DNA from: Bacillota bacterium
GTDB taxonomy: Bacteria; Bacillota; Clostridia; Acetivibrionales; DTU013
Assembly (NCBI GenBank): GCA_023439545.1
Contig: JAEXNT010000057.1
Coordinates: 1 to 45,112, forward strand
Direction: 5' to 3'
Length of the DNA: 45,112 nt
A program made the translations under genes and the position numbers. Within the stretch, counting starts at the first letter, position 1. Every line of letters starts with the position of its first letter. Positions 35,590-43,552 of the stretch are shown here, piece after piece. The notes under the pieces were generated by a model that worked only from the letters and a program-made list of their open reading frames with translations, ran no database searches and was not told where the DNA came from.

Positions 35590-37212
35590 ATGGATCGCAG
35601 AGATACAGTCAACAACGTAAATGATGGTTTTTATCAAATTTCATATGAAAACGACGGCGTTTTTTTATCTGTTTATCCGCCTGTAGGAAGCGGAAGACGT
35701 GTTGATCTGCAGACTGTGCTCGATCGTCTTGCACGCAAAAAAATCAGGAATTTCAACAGGGATATAGTTCAGCTTGTAGTTACAAAGGCGGAAAAGACCC
35801 CAGTAAAGATTGCCGGTCCGCAGGAAGAGATCAGAGTCGACGTCACAGCCAATATTACGACGTCTCCTGACAAAATGAGGGCCTATATATCGTTCAATCC
35901 TCCCGAAAACGGCCGTATGATGACACTCGAGGAAGTCCTTGACCAGCTTGGTAAAAGCAGCGTCATTTATGGCATCAACAAGACAAATCTTGAAACCATA
36001 GTAAAATATCCAGTATATAACGAAATGATCTGCGTAGCGGAGGGAACTCCCCCTGCAAACGGACAGAACGGAAAGGTCGAGTTCCATTTCGATATAAAAA
36101 GGGAATCGAAACCCACCATACTTGAAGACGGCAGAGTCGATTTCAGAGAACTCAACCTTATTCAGAGCGCAGAACAAGGCCAGGTGCTTTGCTCTTTGAC
36201 TCCCCCGGTCCGCGGAACGGTAGGCAAAACTGTCTGCGGCATTGATATACCCGCGCTTGACGGAAAGCCCGGGGTATTGCCAAAAGGCCGCAACGTAAGC
36301 GCTACCGAGGACGGACAGGCCCTGATCGCAAATATAAGCGGTCAGATAAACTATATCGACGGCAAGGTAAATATCTTTTCCACATATGAAGTACCGGCCG
36401 ACGTGGATAATTCCACCGGAAATATCAATTTCATCGGGAATGTAATCGTAAGGGGTAATGTACTCTCAGGGTTCGTGGTCGAGGCCGGAGGAACGGTCGA
36501 GGTCGTGGGCGTTGCAGAAGGAGCCATTATCAAAGCCGGCGGAGACATCATCTTAAGGCGCGGGATGCAGGGCATGGGCAAGGGAATTCTTGTCAGCGGC
36601 GGCGATATCATCGCAAGATATATTGAAAACTGTAATGTTGAGGCAAAAAACGACATCAAGGCGGAAGCCGTAATGCACAGTTATATAAAATGCGGCAACA
36701 AGCTTGAGCTTTCAGGGAAAAAGGGTCTGCTTGTCGGCGGAAACTGCAAGGTCGGGAAAGAGATCACCGCAAAGGTGATAGGCTCGCATCTCGGTACTGT
36801 GACCGATATAGAGGTCGGCGTGGATCCGACAATAAGGGAGCGTTATAAAGCTGTCAAGGAAGAACTTATCAAATCGGAGACCGACCTCAAAAAGGCGGAG
36901 CAGGCAATAACGATATTGAAGAAACTCGAAATGGCAGGCGCGCTTACACCGGAAAAGCAGGAGATGCTTGCAAAGAGTGTCAGAACGAGGGTTTACCTTA
37001 CGAATCATTTTTCAGAATTGAAAGAGGAAATGGCTGCGCTTGAATCGAAACTCCAACAGGATGCCTACGGGAAAATAAGGTGCTATAGTTTTATATACCC
37101 GGGAACAAAGGTTGCAATAGGCTCGTGCATGATGTACGTAAAGGAAAATCTGCAATATTGCTCATTATACAGGGACGGCGCCGACATCAGGGTGGGCGGT
37201 ATAGATAAGTGA
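35590..37212 (+). CDS. FapA family protein (DUF342)
   Basis: The 540-residue protein belongs to the FapA/DUF342 family. It has an N-terminal region (about 1-180), a beta-helical core with glycine-rich imperfect repeats (VIVRGNVLSGFVVEAGGTVEVVGVAEGA; GGDIILRRGMQGMGKG), a coiled coil (about 415-490) and a small beta domain at the end. In other bacteria family members are linked to polar placement or stress-signalling, but its role in flagellar operons is not settled. It follows sigD by 61 nt, the normal clostridial position. GAAGG just before ATG 35590 is close; the start is uncertain by a few codons. Confidence 0.85.
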   Translation: MDRRDTVNNVNDGFYQISYENDGVFLSVYPPVGSGRRVDLQTVLDRLARKKIRNFNRDIVQLVVTKAEKTPVKIAGPQEEIRVDVTANITTSPDKMRAYISFNPPENGRMMTLEEVLDQLGKSSVIYGINKTNLETIVKYPVYNEMICVAEGTPPANGQNGKVEFHFDIKRESKPTILEDGRVDFRELNLIQSAEQGQVLCSLTPPVRGTVGKTVCGIDIPALDGKPGVLPKGRNVSATEDGQALIANISGQINYIDGKVNIFSTYEVPADVDNSTGNINFIGNVIVRGNVLSGFVVEAGGTVEVVGVAEGAIIKAGGDIILRRGMQGMGKGILVSGGDIIARYIENCNVEAKNDIKAEAVMHSYIKCGNKLELSGKKGLLVGGNCKVGKEITAKVIGSHLGTVTDIEVGVDPTIRERYKAVKEELIKSETDLKKAEQAITILKKLEMAGALTPEKQEMLAKSVRTRVYLTNHFSELKEEMAALESKLQQDAYGKIRCYSFIYPGTKVAIGSCMMYVKENLQYCSLYRDGADIRVGGIDK

Positions 37213-37268
37213 CGGGCTTGTTCAGAAAAATCACAAATAGGTATTAGAAATGCTAGGAAGTGAAAAAA

Positions 37269-37589
37269 ATGCCTATTAAGCCAATCGATTTTCAGATCAT
37301 GGTACCTAGGACGATGGATGCGGCAAAGATCATAAATGACGAAGCGCACAGAAATCAGGCCTTGCTCCAGCAGCAGGCGAATTCTGCGCAGCACAAGGCT
37401 AATGATACCCTGAAGACTGTTTACTCGCGCTCGCAGACTCAAGATGTAAGAATATCCGAAAAGCAGAGGGATGACAGGCAGAACAAAAAGAAAAAGAAGG
37501 ACGGGCAGGAACGCGAAGATACGGCGGACGACAGTGGAAACAAACCCGCCAGGCCAATGAAGACCACCACGATTGACATTAAGATATGA
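37269..37589 (+). CDS. Small charged protein at the end of the fla/che operon
   Basis: A 106-residue protein of unknown function. The N-terminal 60 residues (MPIKPIDFQIMVPRTMDAAK and a Gln/Ala-rich helix) look conserved-like, and the rest is very basic then acidic (QNKKKKKDGQEREDTADDSG), probably disordered, ending TTTIDIKI. AGGAAGTG is 6 nt upstream of ATG 37269. Similar small proteins occur after fapA in clostridial flagellar operons, as far as I recall. Its last codons contain the -35 of a candidate promoter. Confidence 0.7.
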   Translation: MPIKPIDFQIMVPRTMDAAKIINDEAHRNQALLQQQANSAQHKANDTLKTVYSRSQTQDVRISEKQRDDRQNKKKKKDGQEREDTADDSGNKPARPMKTTTIDIKI

Positions 37590-37602
37590 AAACAGCTATA
37601 AT
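37573..37602 (+). promoter_or_regulatory. Consensus-like sigma-A promoter at the end of the preceding gene
   Basis: TTGACA (37573-37578) and TATAAT (37597-37602) are perfect consensus hexamers with an 18-bp spacer. The -35 lies within the last codons of the upstream gene. The start point would be near 37609, about 100 nt before the SwrB-like gene. It is the best-matching promoter inside the operon. Confidence 0.6.
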
Positions 37603-37707
37603 GCTGAGTATACTAGGAATACAATACTACAGAAGATAAGAACGGAATGTCGCCGCCAGCGTAATTTAGACGGAAGCCGGCTGTGATGATCAGTGTGAGG
37701 TGGAATA

Positions 37708-38418
37708 ATGAACGGTTTTTATGTCAGCATGATTTTTTTCGGAATTTTGCTCGTACTGGTTTCACTTCTATTTATTGCCTTGGATAAGAAAAAGGTATTC
37801 AATTTCACCAGAAGCTTCGATGATAAGAAACAGCAGCTCACGGAGATACTCAATGACGCCGAGCTTATGATCGAAGAGCTCAACAAGTTCTCAGACTATA
37901 TCGTAAACCAGATGGATCTGAAAAACGAGGAACTCAACAAAAACCTCAAAATTGCAGAGGATAAAGTCCTTGCAATGGGCGAGCGTGTAAAGGTCATGAG
38001 TGTGGACAGCTATACGAGCACAGCGGTCAATCCTGCGGCGGACGGTTCTTCGGTCCAGCCTCCGGTTTCAGTAATACAGACCACAGGCCAGATAAACAGG
38101 GCAGCATCCGCATATAAGCAGGAAGCCGCGGAAATTGGCAAGCAATCGAAAAATGATATGGTAAACGAAACAGAAGCGCCTGAAGCTACCGGCAGCAGGA
38201 AAGCTACTCAGGCAGCCGCACATCAGGAAAAAGCAGATGAAACGGTTTCGTCACCCTTGAAAAAGAAAGACAAGGTAATACCGCTGCGCAACAAGTACTC
38301 TGAAGTTATCAGGCTTTCACAGAAGGGAGTGGAAAGCATCGATATCGCCAGAGGACTCAACATGGGTAAGGGTGAGGTCGAATTGATAATCGGCCTGCGC
38401 AGTGAGCAGCTTCAGTAA
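37708..38418 (+). CDS. Membrane-anchored coiled-coil protein, possible SwrB-like (DUF6115 type)
   Basis: The 236-residue protein has an N-terminal membrane helix (about 4-26), a coiled coil (about 45-95), a long polar linker rich in Ala, Glu, Ser and Thr, and a C-terminal helix-turn-helix-like segment (IRLSQKGVESIDIARGLNMGKGEVELIIGL). This layout and the place downstream of sigD match B. subtilis SwrB, which activates the basal-body assembly step of flagellar export. The link to SwrB is my inference; similarity needs a profile search. GTGAGGTGG precedes ATG 37708. Confidence 0.65.
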   Translation: MNGFYVSMIFFGILLVLVSLLFIALDKKKVFNFTRSFDDKKQQLTEILNDAELMIEELNKFSDYIVNQMDLKNEELNKNLKIAEDKVLAMGERVKVMSVDSYTSTAVNPAADGSSVQPPVSVIQTTGQINRAASAYKQEAAEIGKQSKNDMVNETEAPEATGSRKATQAAAHQEKADETVSSPLKKKDKVIPLRNKYSEVIRLSQKGVESIDIARGLNMGKGEVELIIGLRSEQLQ

Positions 38419-38428
38419 GGAGAACCTT

Positions 38429-38713
38429 ATGAGCCGGTTTAATTTGAAAAGCCTTGTGCTTGGTATTGGAATCGGAATAATAATAACTGCTGTTGCAGGA
38501 ATGATATACGCCGCCGGACGGGATCCGATGGAAGGTCTGTCGAAGGAACAGATAATGGGACAGGCTGAAAAATACGGAATGATCCGGCCTTCGCTCCTGC
38601 AGGGGACAGTTGCCGGAGCACAAACGGAAGTCACTGCAGCAGAAGACCAGACGGAGGTAACGGCGCCTGAAGCTCAAACAGGTTTCATTGAAGGAAGCTC
38701 CCCCGGCAAATAA
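38429..38713 (+). CDS. Small single-span protein, last gene of the fla/che operon
   Basis: A 94-residue protein not assigned to a family. It has one membrane helix near the N-terminus (about 9-29, VLGIGIGIIITAVAGMIYAAG), a helix with GLSKEQIMGQAEKYGMI, and a low-complexity tail with a threefold imperfect repeat (TEVTAAEDQ, TEVTAPEAQ). AAGGAGAA lies 4-5 nt before ATG 38429; an earlier in-frame GTG at 38402 would overlap the preceding gene. A terminator follows. Confidence 0.7.
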   Translation: MSRFNLKSLVLGIGIGIIITAVAGMIYAAGRDPMEGLSKEQIMGQAEKYGMIRPSLLQGTVAGAQTEVTAAEDQTEVTAPEAQTGFIEGSSPGK

Positions 38714-38745
38714 TAGGTCATACTCTATATGGCAATGCGAACACT

Positions 38746-38774
38746 GTCAGAATGGATTACATTCTGGCTTTTTT
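38746..38774 (+). terminator. Intrinsic terminator of the fla/che operon
   Basis: GTCAGAATG (38746-38754) pairs with CATTCTGGC (38760-38768) with one G-U pair and a 5-nt loop, followed by six T residues (38769-38774). This is the first convincing terminator downstream of trmFO. Confidence 0.9.
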
Positions 38775-38812
38775 ATTTTCCAACGAAACCATGGGAAAAT
38801 TTGATGATGTTG

Positions 38813-38841
38813 TTGCGATATCGATATGACAATGATATAAT
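38813..38841 (+). promoter_or_regulatory. Promoter and possible operator of the SPFH unit
   Basis: TTGCGA (38813-38818), a 17-bp spacer and a perfect TATAAT (38836-38841) lie just after the operon terminator. The spacer and downstream DNA hold several ATGATAT/GATATC copies (about 38817-38850), including a CGATATCGATAT run. Such repeats could bind a regulator, perhaps the ribbon-helix-helix protein encoded two genes on. Confidence 0.65.
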
Positions 38842-38877
38842 AATGATATCAATATTATATTAATTTCGGAGGGTCGT

Positions 38878-39744
38878 ATGAAAGAAATTGATAAAAAAGT
38901 TCATTCCGGTTTATTATGGCTCGTTATTACGACACTGATTCTGGCAGCTGCTATGGCTTCATTGATTTTTGGACTCAAAGCTTCGGCGGTCTTTGTGATC
39001 GTTGCGGCCACTGTTGTTTTTACTGCCTGGATAATTATGATCTGCGGTTTTTTCACACTTCAACCCAATGAAGCGGCCGTTATTATTCTTTTCGGCGCAT
39101 ATAAGGGGACTGTTAAAAAGGAAGGCTGGCACTGGGCCAATCCGTTCTATACCAAAAAGAAGATATCGCTTCGCCGCAGGAACCTGAACGGTGAAAAGAT
39201 CAAGGTCAACGATGAAATGGGCAATCCGATCGAGATAGCGACTGTTACAGTATGGAGGGTGCAAAATACCGCTGAGGCAGTATTCGACGTAGACAATTAT
39301 GTAGACTATGTACAGACTCAAAGTGAATCGGCGTTGAGACACCTGGCCGGTTTATACCCGTATGACTCGAACGACGATAAACAGCTTTCCTTGAGAGGCA
39401 GTGCCGATGAAGTCTCCGAAGCCCTGAAAGCCGAGCTTCAGGAGAGGCTGGGCAAGGCGGGGGTTGTCGTAGAAGAAGCAAGGCTGAGCCACCTCGCATA
39501 CGCTCCGGAAATTGCTGCGGCTATGCTGCAAAGGCAGCAGGCATCAGCGATAATCGCGGCAAGGCAGAAGATAGTGGAAGGCGCTGTAGGAATGGTCGAA
39601 ATGGCATTGAACATGTTGAATGAAAACGGTATTGTGGAGCTTGACGAGGAGCGGAAGGCGGCAATGGTCAGCAATCTGCTTGTAGTCTTGTGCGGTGAGC
39701 GTTCCACGCAACCCATTATAAATACCGGTACACTTCATAACTAA
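38878..39744 (+). CDS. SPFH/stomatin-like membrane protein
   Basis: The 288-residue protein has two N-terminal hydrophobic segments (about 12-32 and 36-58), then an SPFH/band-7 domain (LQPNEAAVIILFGAYKGTVKKEGWHW; VTVWRVQNTAEAVFDVDNYVDYVQTQSESALRHLAGLYP; LGKAGVVVEEARLSHLAYAPEIAAAMLQRQQA). The C-terminal helix (GMVEMALNMLNENGIVELDEERKAAMVSNLLVVLCGE) is typical of a bacterial subgroup of unknown role. SPFH proteins organise membrane microdomains or scaffold proteases. GGAGGG precedes ATG 38878. It is the first gene of a three-gene unit. Confidence 0.9.
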   Translation: MKEIDKKVHSGLLWLVITTLILAAAMASLIFGLKASAVFVIVAATVVFTAWIIMICGFFTLQPNEAAVIILFGAYKGTVKKEGWHWANPFYTKKKISLRRRNLNGEKIKVNDEMGNPIEIATVTVWRVQNTAEAVFDVDNYVDYVQTQSESALRHLAGLYPYDSNDDKQLSLRGSADEVSEALKAELQERLGKAGVVVEEARLSHLAYAPEIAAAMLQRQQASAIIAARQKIVEGAVGMVEMALNMLNENGIVELDEERKAAMVSNLLVVLCGERSTQPIINTGTLHN

Positions 39745-39757
39745 AGGATGCTTTTAT

Positions 39758-39943
39758 ATGGCAGAGAAGAAAACACTGCTGCTGAGGCTGAACCCTAAAA
39801 TGTGGGAGGAAATAAACCGATGGGCGGAGGACGAATTCCGCTCCGTTAACGGACAGATCGAATATATCCTCCAGGAAGCCATCAATAAGCGCAGAAAGGG
39901 TAAAAAGCCCGGCAGCAGTATAGAAGGTGGAGAAAATGAATAA
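39758..39943 (+). CDS. Arc-type ribbon-helix-helix DNA-binding protein
   Basis: A 61-residue protein with the ribbon-helix-helix layout: a beta-strand KTLLLRLNPKM, helix 1 MWEEINRWAEDEF and helix 2 SVNGQIEYILQEAINKRR, followed by a basic then acidic tail. This matches Arc/MetJ-like repressors and antitoxins. No toxin-like gene is adjacent, so a repressor of the SPFH promoter is the simpler reading. It starts 13 nt after the SPFH gene and overlaps the next gene by 8 nt. Confidence 0.85.
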   Translation: MAEKKTLLLRLNPKMWEEINRWAEDEFRSVNGQIEYILQEAINKRRKGKKPGSSIEGGENE

Positions 39944-40592
39944 TATTCAGGCGTTTGTTTTTGCCTCGATAAGCAGGGATTCAGGGCGGTTTGCCGTTAA
40001 CAAAAGCTACATCATGTACGGCGCCGGAGCTATTGCTTTATACGAACTGCTTAAGCTGGGAAGGCTCACATGCAATGGGAAAAGTGTGACTTCTGTTTCC
40101 TCTGCGTCTGTTACTTCTGATATATTGGATGAAGTGAACAAATTGATCATAAAAAAGGGTTCTCCGTATAAAATGAGATCGCTGATAAGCGCTGTTCCAT
40201 ACAAAATCAGGAGTTTATTCAGGCAACTGGCGGAGAACCTCGAGGACAACGGACTTATCAGGCTGGAGCAAGGCCGTTTTCTTGGACTGATGCCTTATAA
40301 CAGGTACGTAGTTACCAATGAAGGAAAACATGAAAAAATGTTATTCGAATTGAAGTACGTCCTTATAGCCGGCAACAGGAGGGCAGAACCGGACATGGCG
40401 TTTCTGATCTCTTTGTTATACATTTGCAGGGTATTAAAGAATTTGTTCCGGAAGGAAGAAAAGAAGGAACTGAAAGAAGTCTTCAGGAGTATCGGTAAGT
40501 TCAGTTTCTTTGAAACACTTGACGCAAGTTCGGTATCAGTGCTCAAAGCGGTCAGGGACGCCATAACGGCTGCCGAGGCAGTCGCGACATAA
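39936..40592 (+). CDS. GPP34 (Golgi phosphoprotein 3)-family protein
   Basis: The 218-residue protein fits the GPP34 fold family. The pattern includes GAGAIALYELLKLGRLTCNGK (about 27-47), LDEVNKLI, the RSLFRQLAENLEDNGLIRLEQGRFLGLMPYNRYVV core (about 91-126) and a hydrophobic helix MAFLISLLYICRVLKNLF. Eukaryotic GPP34 proteins bind phosphatidylinositol-4-phosphate at Golgi membranes; bacterial members have no settled role. I start at ATG 39936 (AAGGTGG 5 nt upstream) rather than GTG 39927. Its overlap with the ribbon-helix-helix gene implies coupled translation. Family call is from memory of the motif order. Confidence 0.7.
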   Translation: MNNIQAFVFASISRDSGRFAVNKSYIMYGAGAIALYELLKLGRLTCNGKSVTSVSSASVTSDILDEVNKLIIKKGSPYKMRSLISAVPYKIRSLFRQLAENLEDNGLIRLEQGRFLGLMPYNRYVVTNEGKHEKMLFELKYVLIAGNRRAEPDMAFLISLLYICRVLKNLFRKEEKKELKEVFRSIGKFSFFETLDASSVSVLKAVRDAITAAEAVAT

Positions 40593-40660
40593 ATTCACGT
40601 ATGATATGAATTGGTGAGTTCACAGCTATAGGAAATCTGTATTTGTCAGAACTGATTTCA

Positions 40661-40689
40661 TTGACAATATATCAAGGCTGTTGTATAAT
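40661..40689 (+). promoter_or_regulatory. Consensus sigma-A promoter of tRNA-Leu
   Basis: TTGACA (40661-40666) and TATAAT (40684-40689) are perfect hexamers with a 17-bp spacer. Transcription would begin about 20 nt before the mature tRNA. Confidence 0.9.
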
Positions 40690-40715
40690 TCTTTTGCGGC
40701 ATTAACGCTAGATGT

Positions 40716-40802
40716 GCCGGTGTGATGGAATTGGCAGACGTAGTGGACTCAAAATCCACCGGTAGCGATACCGTGCCGGTTCGAGTCCGGCCACCGGCAC
40801 CA
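40716..40802 (+). tRNA. tRNA-Leu (anticodon CAA)
   Basis: An 87-nt tRNA with acceptor stem GCCGGTG/CACCGGC, anticodon arm GTGGA-CTCAAAA-TCCAC giving anticodon CAA (reads UUG), a long type II variable arm (CGGTAGCGATACCG), T arm GCCGG-TTCGAGT-CCGGC and an encoded CCA end (40800-40802). The variable arm and CAA anticodon both indicate leucine. It is transcribed alone between its own promoter and terminator. Confidence 0.96.
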
Positions 40803-40813
40803 AATTTCTTTCT

Positions 40814-40855
40814 AAAAACGATGTCCTGCGGTTTTTACCGCAGGACATCGTTTTT
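40814..40855. terminator. Strong terminator after tRNA-Leu
   Basis: A perfect 19-bp stem (40814-40832 with 40837-40855) has a TTTT loop. The outer five pairs are A-T, so the RNA ends in a T-tract on either strand, which makes a bidirectional intrinsic terminator. It insulates the tRNA from the luxR-type gene. Confidence 0.93.
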
Positions 40856-40867
40856 ACGACTTTATTC

Positions 40868-40896
40868 TTGGATATTTTCCAAACAAGCTATATAAT
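40868..40896 (+). promoter_or_regulatory. Promoter of the MalT-like regulator gene
   Basis: TTGGAT (40868-40873), a 17-bp spacer and a perfect TATAAT (40891-40896) lie just after the tRNA terminator and about 105 bp before the start of the regulator gene. Confidence 0.6.
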
Positions 40897-41001
40897 AAAG
40901 CAGATATTTAATACTCTTACGCTATAACAAATATAATATCATTCTGATACTGGGATACTTTGTCGGCAAGCGATAATTCGTCCGAAAGAAGGAAAATCGC
41001 C

Positions 41002-43470
41002 ATGAAAAGGCTGAAAACGTTGAGAAGAGAGCGAGTCAACCGAGAACTGGAATGCATACTCGAGCTTCCGCTGACAGTTGTGGAAGCGCCTATCGGCTAT
41101 GGTAAGACCACGGCGGTCCGGGAGTTTCTAATGGACAAGGGCGTTCCGGTAATATGGACCTCCTTTTTTTCCGGGAACGATACCGCGGAGGCATTTTGGA
41201 ACAGGCTCGCGACGGAAGTCGGCCGCTTCGATGAAACGGCGGGTATCCGGCTGAAAAGCCTCGGCATTCCTTCCGACGCCCCGCAAGCCGCGATGCTCGT
41301 TTCCATTTTGAGCGATTTGGATTACAGACCCGATACCACGCTTGTGATAGACGATTTTCATCTTGCGAAAAACATGCGGGTTACCGGGCTTTTCAAACGG
41401 TTCGTGGCGGAAATGCCAGGGGATTTCCATATCGTTTTCATCACACGGGATATGTCGAATCTGGACATCGCGGAGCTTTCCGCCAAGAGGCTGTGCAATA
41501 TACTGCCCCAGCAGACGCTGCGCTTCACCGCCGAGGAAATTCGGGCTTATTGCACCCTGATGGGCTTTCGCCCGGGTGAGGAGAAGCTTAAAAAGGTTGT
41601 TGAATATACGGGCGGCTGGATTTCGCTGGCATACCTGATCCTGCTGGGCATCGAGCATGGCATCCCTGTGGGCAGGAACAGCGCCATTGATGAGTTGGTG
41701 GAAAAGGTTCTTTACGACGCTTACGACGAGTCTATCCGGAGATTTCTGCTGTGTCTTTCAGTAATGGACGCTTTTACGGCGGAGCAGGCGCGGTATGTGA
41801 CGGAGGAAAACCGCGCCGGAGAATTTCTTAAAAAGCTGCGCCGGGAAAACGCCTTCGTTTCCTTCGACGAGGCCGCGGGTGTTTACAGGATCCATAATGT
41901 CCTGTTGGATTTCCTGCGGACAAGGCGGCAGGGCGGTCCGGAAGCACAGGTCCTCTATCGGCGCGTAGGCGAATGGTACCTTGAACATAAGGCGTACAAA
42001 ACAGCCTATGGTTACCTCTGCCATGCCGGTGACACGGAGCGCGTCCTCTCCCTGCTGGACGACGAGGATGCAATCACCAACGACTACGCCGATTTTGAAG
42101 GAGCCTTTGAAATGTTTATCGCCGCGCCCTGCGCGCTGCTGTTTAAATATCCTCTTGCCTATCTGCAATTCATCGCTCTGCTGCTTTTAAGCGGTGATTC
42201 GGACGCGGCGGGGGACGGCGTTTCGCGTCTTCACGAACTGGAGAAGCAATACGAGAAACTTGCGGATATTCACCCCGCCCGCAGAAACCGTGTTTTGGCG
42301 GAAATCAGCACCGTACGTATTTTCGCAATGTTTAACGACACGCGTCAAATGGTTGCCTGCACAAACGAGGCGCTCCGGCTTCTGGAGGGAGCGGGTTCCT
42401 GCCTGATGAAGCAGGAGGCCGAATTCACCTTCGGCTCCCCACATTTCCTATATACCTATTACAGAGAACCGGGCAGGCTCTTGGAAACGGTGGAATATAT
42501 CGCCGCTGAATTTCCCGCGTTTTCAAGGCTTTCAAATGGCTGCGGCACAGGCTGCGACTATATCACACTGGCTGAATACGCGCTGGAAACCGGCGGCTGG
42601 CAGGCGGCAGAGCTAAACGCTTTCAAAGCCATTTATAAAGCCCAAACCATGAGGCAGACCGGTATTATCCTTTGCGTCGGACTGACGCTTGTGCGGTTGT
42701 ATATTTATCAGGGGAGGATTGACGAGGCGCTGGAGTATCTGCGCCAGCTTCGATCCGACGTGATAAAGGAAAACAGCGCCATCTATAATACCACGCTGGA
42801 GCTTGCGGAGGGCTATGTATACGGATGCCTCGCGCGACAGGACAGCATACCCGAATGGCTGCGGACGGGCGATATGTCCCCCGCCCGCTTCATGTATCAT
42901 GGCATGGCCTTCAACTACATTATCTACGGAAAGGCCGTGCTGCTCTCAAAAGATTACATACGGTTGGAAATGCTCACCGAAACCTTCCCGCAGTATTTCA
43001 GCGTCTTCCATAACCAGCTCGGCTTCCTGCACAATCAGATTCTAAGCGCGGCAGCCAAATACCGGCTGTACGGCATGGAGAAGGGCTGCGCGGCGCTGCG
43101 GGAAGCACTCGACATGGCGCGGGAGGATCACATGATCCTGCCCTTCGCCGAGTATGCCCCTGCTATTATCGACATGACGCGGCACATCGCCCGGAGCGGA
43201 CGGGATGATTTCATCAGGGGAGTGCTTGGGGCCTGCGAACAGTATCTGGATAGCTTAAAACGCGCTCCGCAAAGCGCGGCCTCGCTGACGGAACGGGAGC
43301 TGGAGGTTCTGATGCTGACCGCCGAGGGACTCAGGCGGGACGAGCTCGCCGCGCGGCTCTTTGTTTCACCCGGCACCGTCAAGGTGCACCTGGAGAATAT
43401 CTACCGGAAGCTGGAGGTCAACGGCAAGACAGCGGCGGTAAAAAAGGCTCAACAGCTTAAAATTCTTTGA
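41002..43470 (+). CDS. MalT-like LuxR-family transcriptional regulator (large ATP-binding type)
   Basis: The 822-residue protein has an N-terminal ATPase domain with Walker A (EAPIGYGKTT, about 28-37) and Walker B (LVIDDFHL, about 115), a long helical TPR-like sensor region (about 340-740) and a C-terminal LuxR helix-turn-helix (LTERELEVLMLTAEGLRRDELAARLFVSPGTVKVHLENIYRKL, in the last 60 residues). MalT-type regulators oligomerise with ATP and an inducer. I choose ATG 41002 with GAAGGA about 9 nt upstream; a TTG at 40960 is in frame. Codon use is GC-richer (CGC, GCC, CTG) than in the flagellar genes, which suggests acquisition. The inducer is unknown; the collar and secreted genes downstream are plausible targets. 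Confidence 0.93.
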   Translation: MKRLKTLRRERVNRELECILELPLTVVEAPIGYGKTTAVREFLMDKGVPVIWTSFFSGNDTAEAFWNRLATEVGRFDETAGIRLKSLGIPSDAPQAAMLVSILSDLDYRPDTTLVIDDFHLAKNMRVTGLFKRFVAEMPGDFHIVFITRDMSNLDIAELSAKRLCNILPQQTLRFTAEEIRAYCTLMGFRPGEEKLKKVVEYTGGWISLAYLILLGIEHGIPVGRNSAIDELVEKVLYDAYDESIRRFLLCLSVMDAFTAEQARYVTEENRAGEFLKKLRRENAFVSFDEAAGVYRIHNVLLDFLRTRRQGGPEAQVLYRRVGEWYLEHKAYKTAYGYLCHAGDTERVLSLLDDEDAITNDYADFEGAFEMFIAAPCALLFKYPLAYLQFIALLLLSGDSDAAGDGVSRLHELEKQYEKLADIHPARRNRVLAEISTVRIFAMFNDTRQMVACTNEALRLLEGAGSCLMKQEAEFTFGSPHFLYTYYREPGRLLETVEYIAAEFPAFSRLSNGCGTGCDYITLAEYALETGGWQAAELNAFKAIYKAQTMRQTGIILCVGLTLVRLYIYQGRIDEALEYLRQLRSDVIKENSAIYNTTLELAEGYVYGCLARQDSIPEWLRTGDMSPARFMYHGMAFNYIIYGKAVLLSKDYIRLEMLTETFPQYFSVFHNQLGFLHNQILSAAAKYRLYGMEKGCAALREALDMAREDHMILPFAEYAPAIIDMTRHIARSGRDDFIRGVLGACEQYLDSLKRAPQSAASLTERELEVLMLTAEGLRRDELAARLFVSPGTVKVHLENIYRKLEVNGKTAAVKKAQQLKIL

Positions 43471-43482
43471 TTTTCACATATA

Positions 43483-43504
43483 AAATATGCCTTTCGGCAT
43501 ATTT
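43483..43504 (+). promoter_or_regulatory. Hairpin just after the regulator gene
   Basis: AAATATGCC (43483-43491) pairs with GGCATATTT (43496-43504) over a TTTC loop. It lies 12 nt after the luxR-type stop and lacks a T-tract. Confidence 0.5.
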
Positions 43505-43520
43505 CAACCAAAAACTCGGT

Positions 43521-43552
43521 CCCCTATACTCTTCAGTATGGGGGATTTTTTT
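43521..43552 (+). terminator. Intrinsic terminator between the regulator and the DUF2442 gene
   Basis: CCCCTATACT (43521-43530) pairs with AGTATGGGGG (43535-43544) with one G-U pair over a CTTC loop, followed by ATTTTTTT (43545-43552). It is only about 40 nt ahead of the next start codon, so it could end the regulator transcript or attenuate the next gene. Confidence 0.85.

Noticed and set aside
39758..40592. Toxin-antitoxin pair formed by the ribbon-helix-helix gene and its overlapping neighbour
   Set aside because: The neighbour is about 218 residues and matches the GPP34 pattern rather than any known small toxin.
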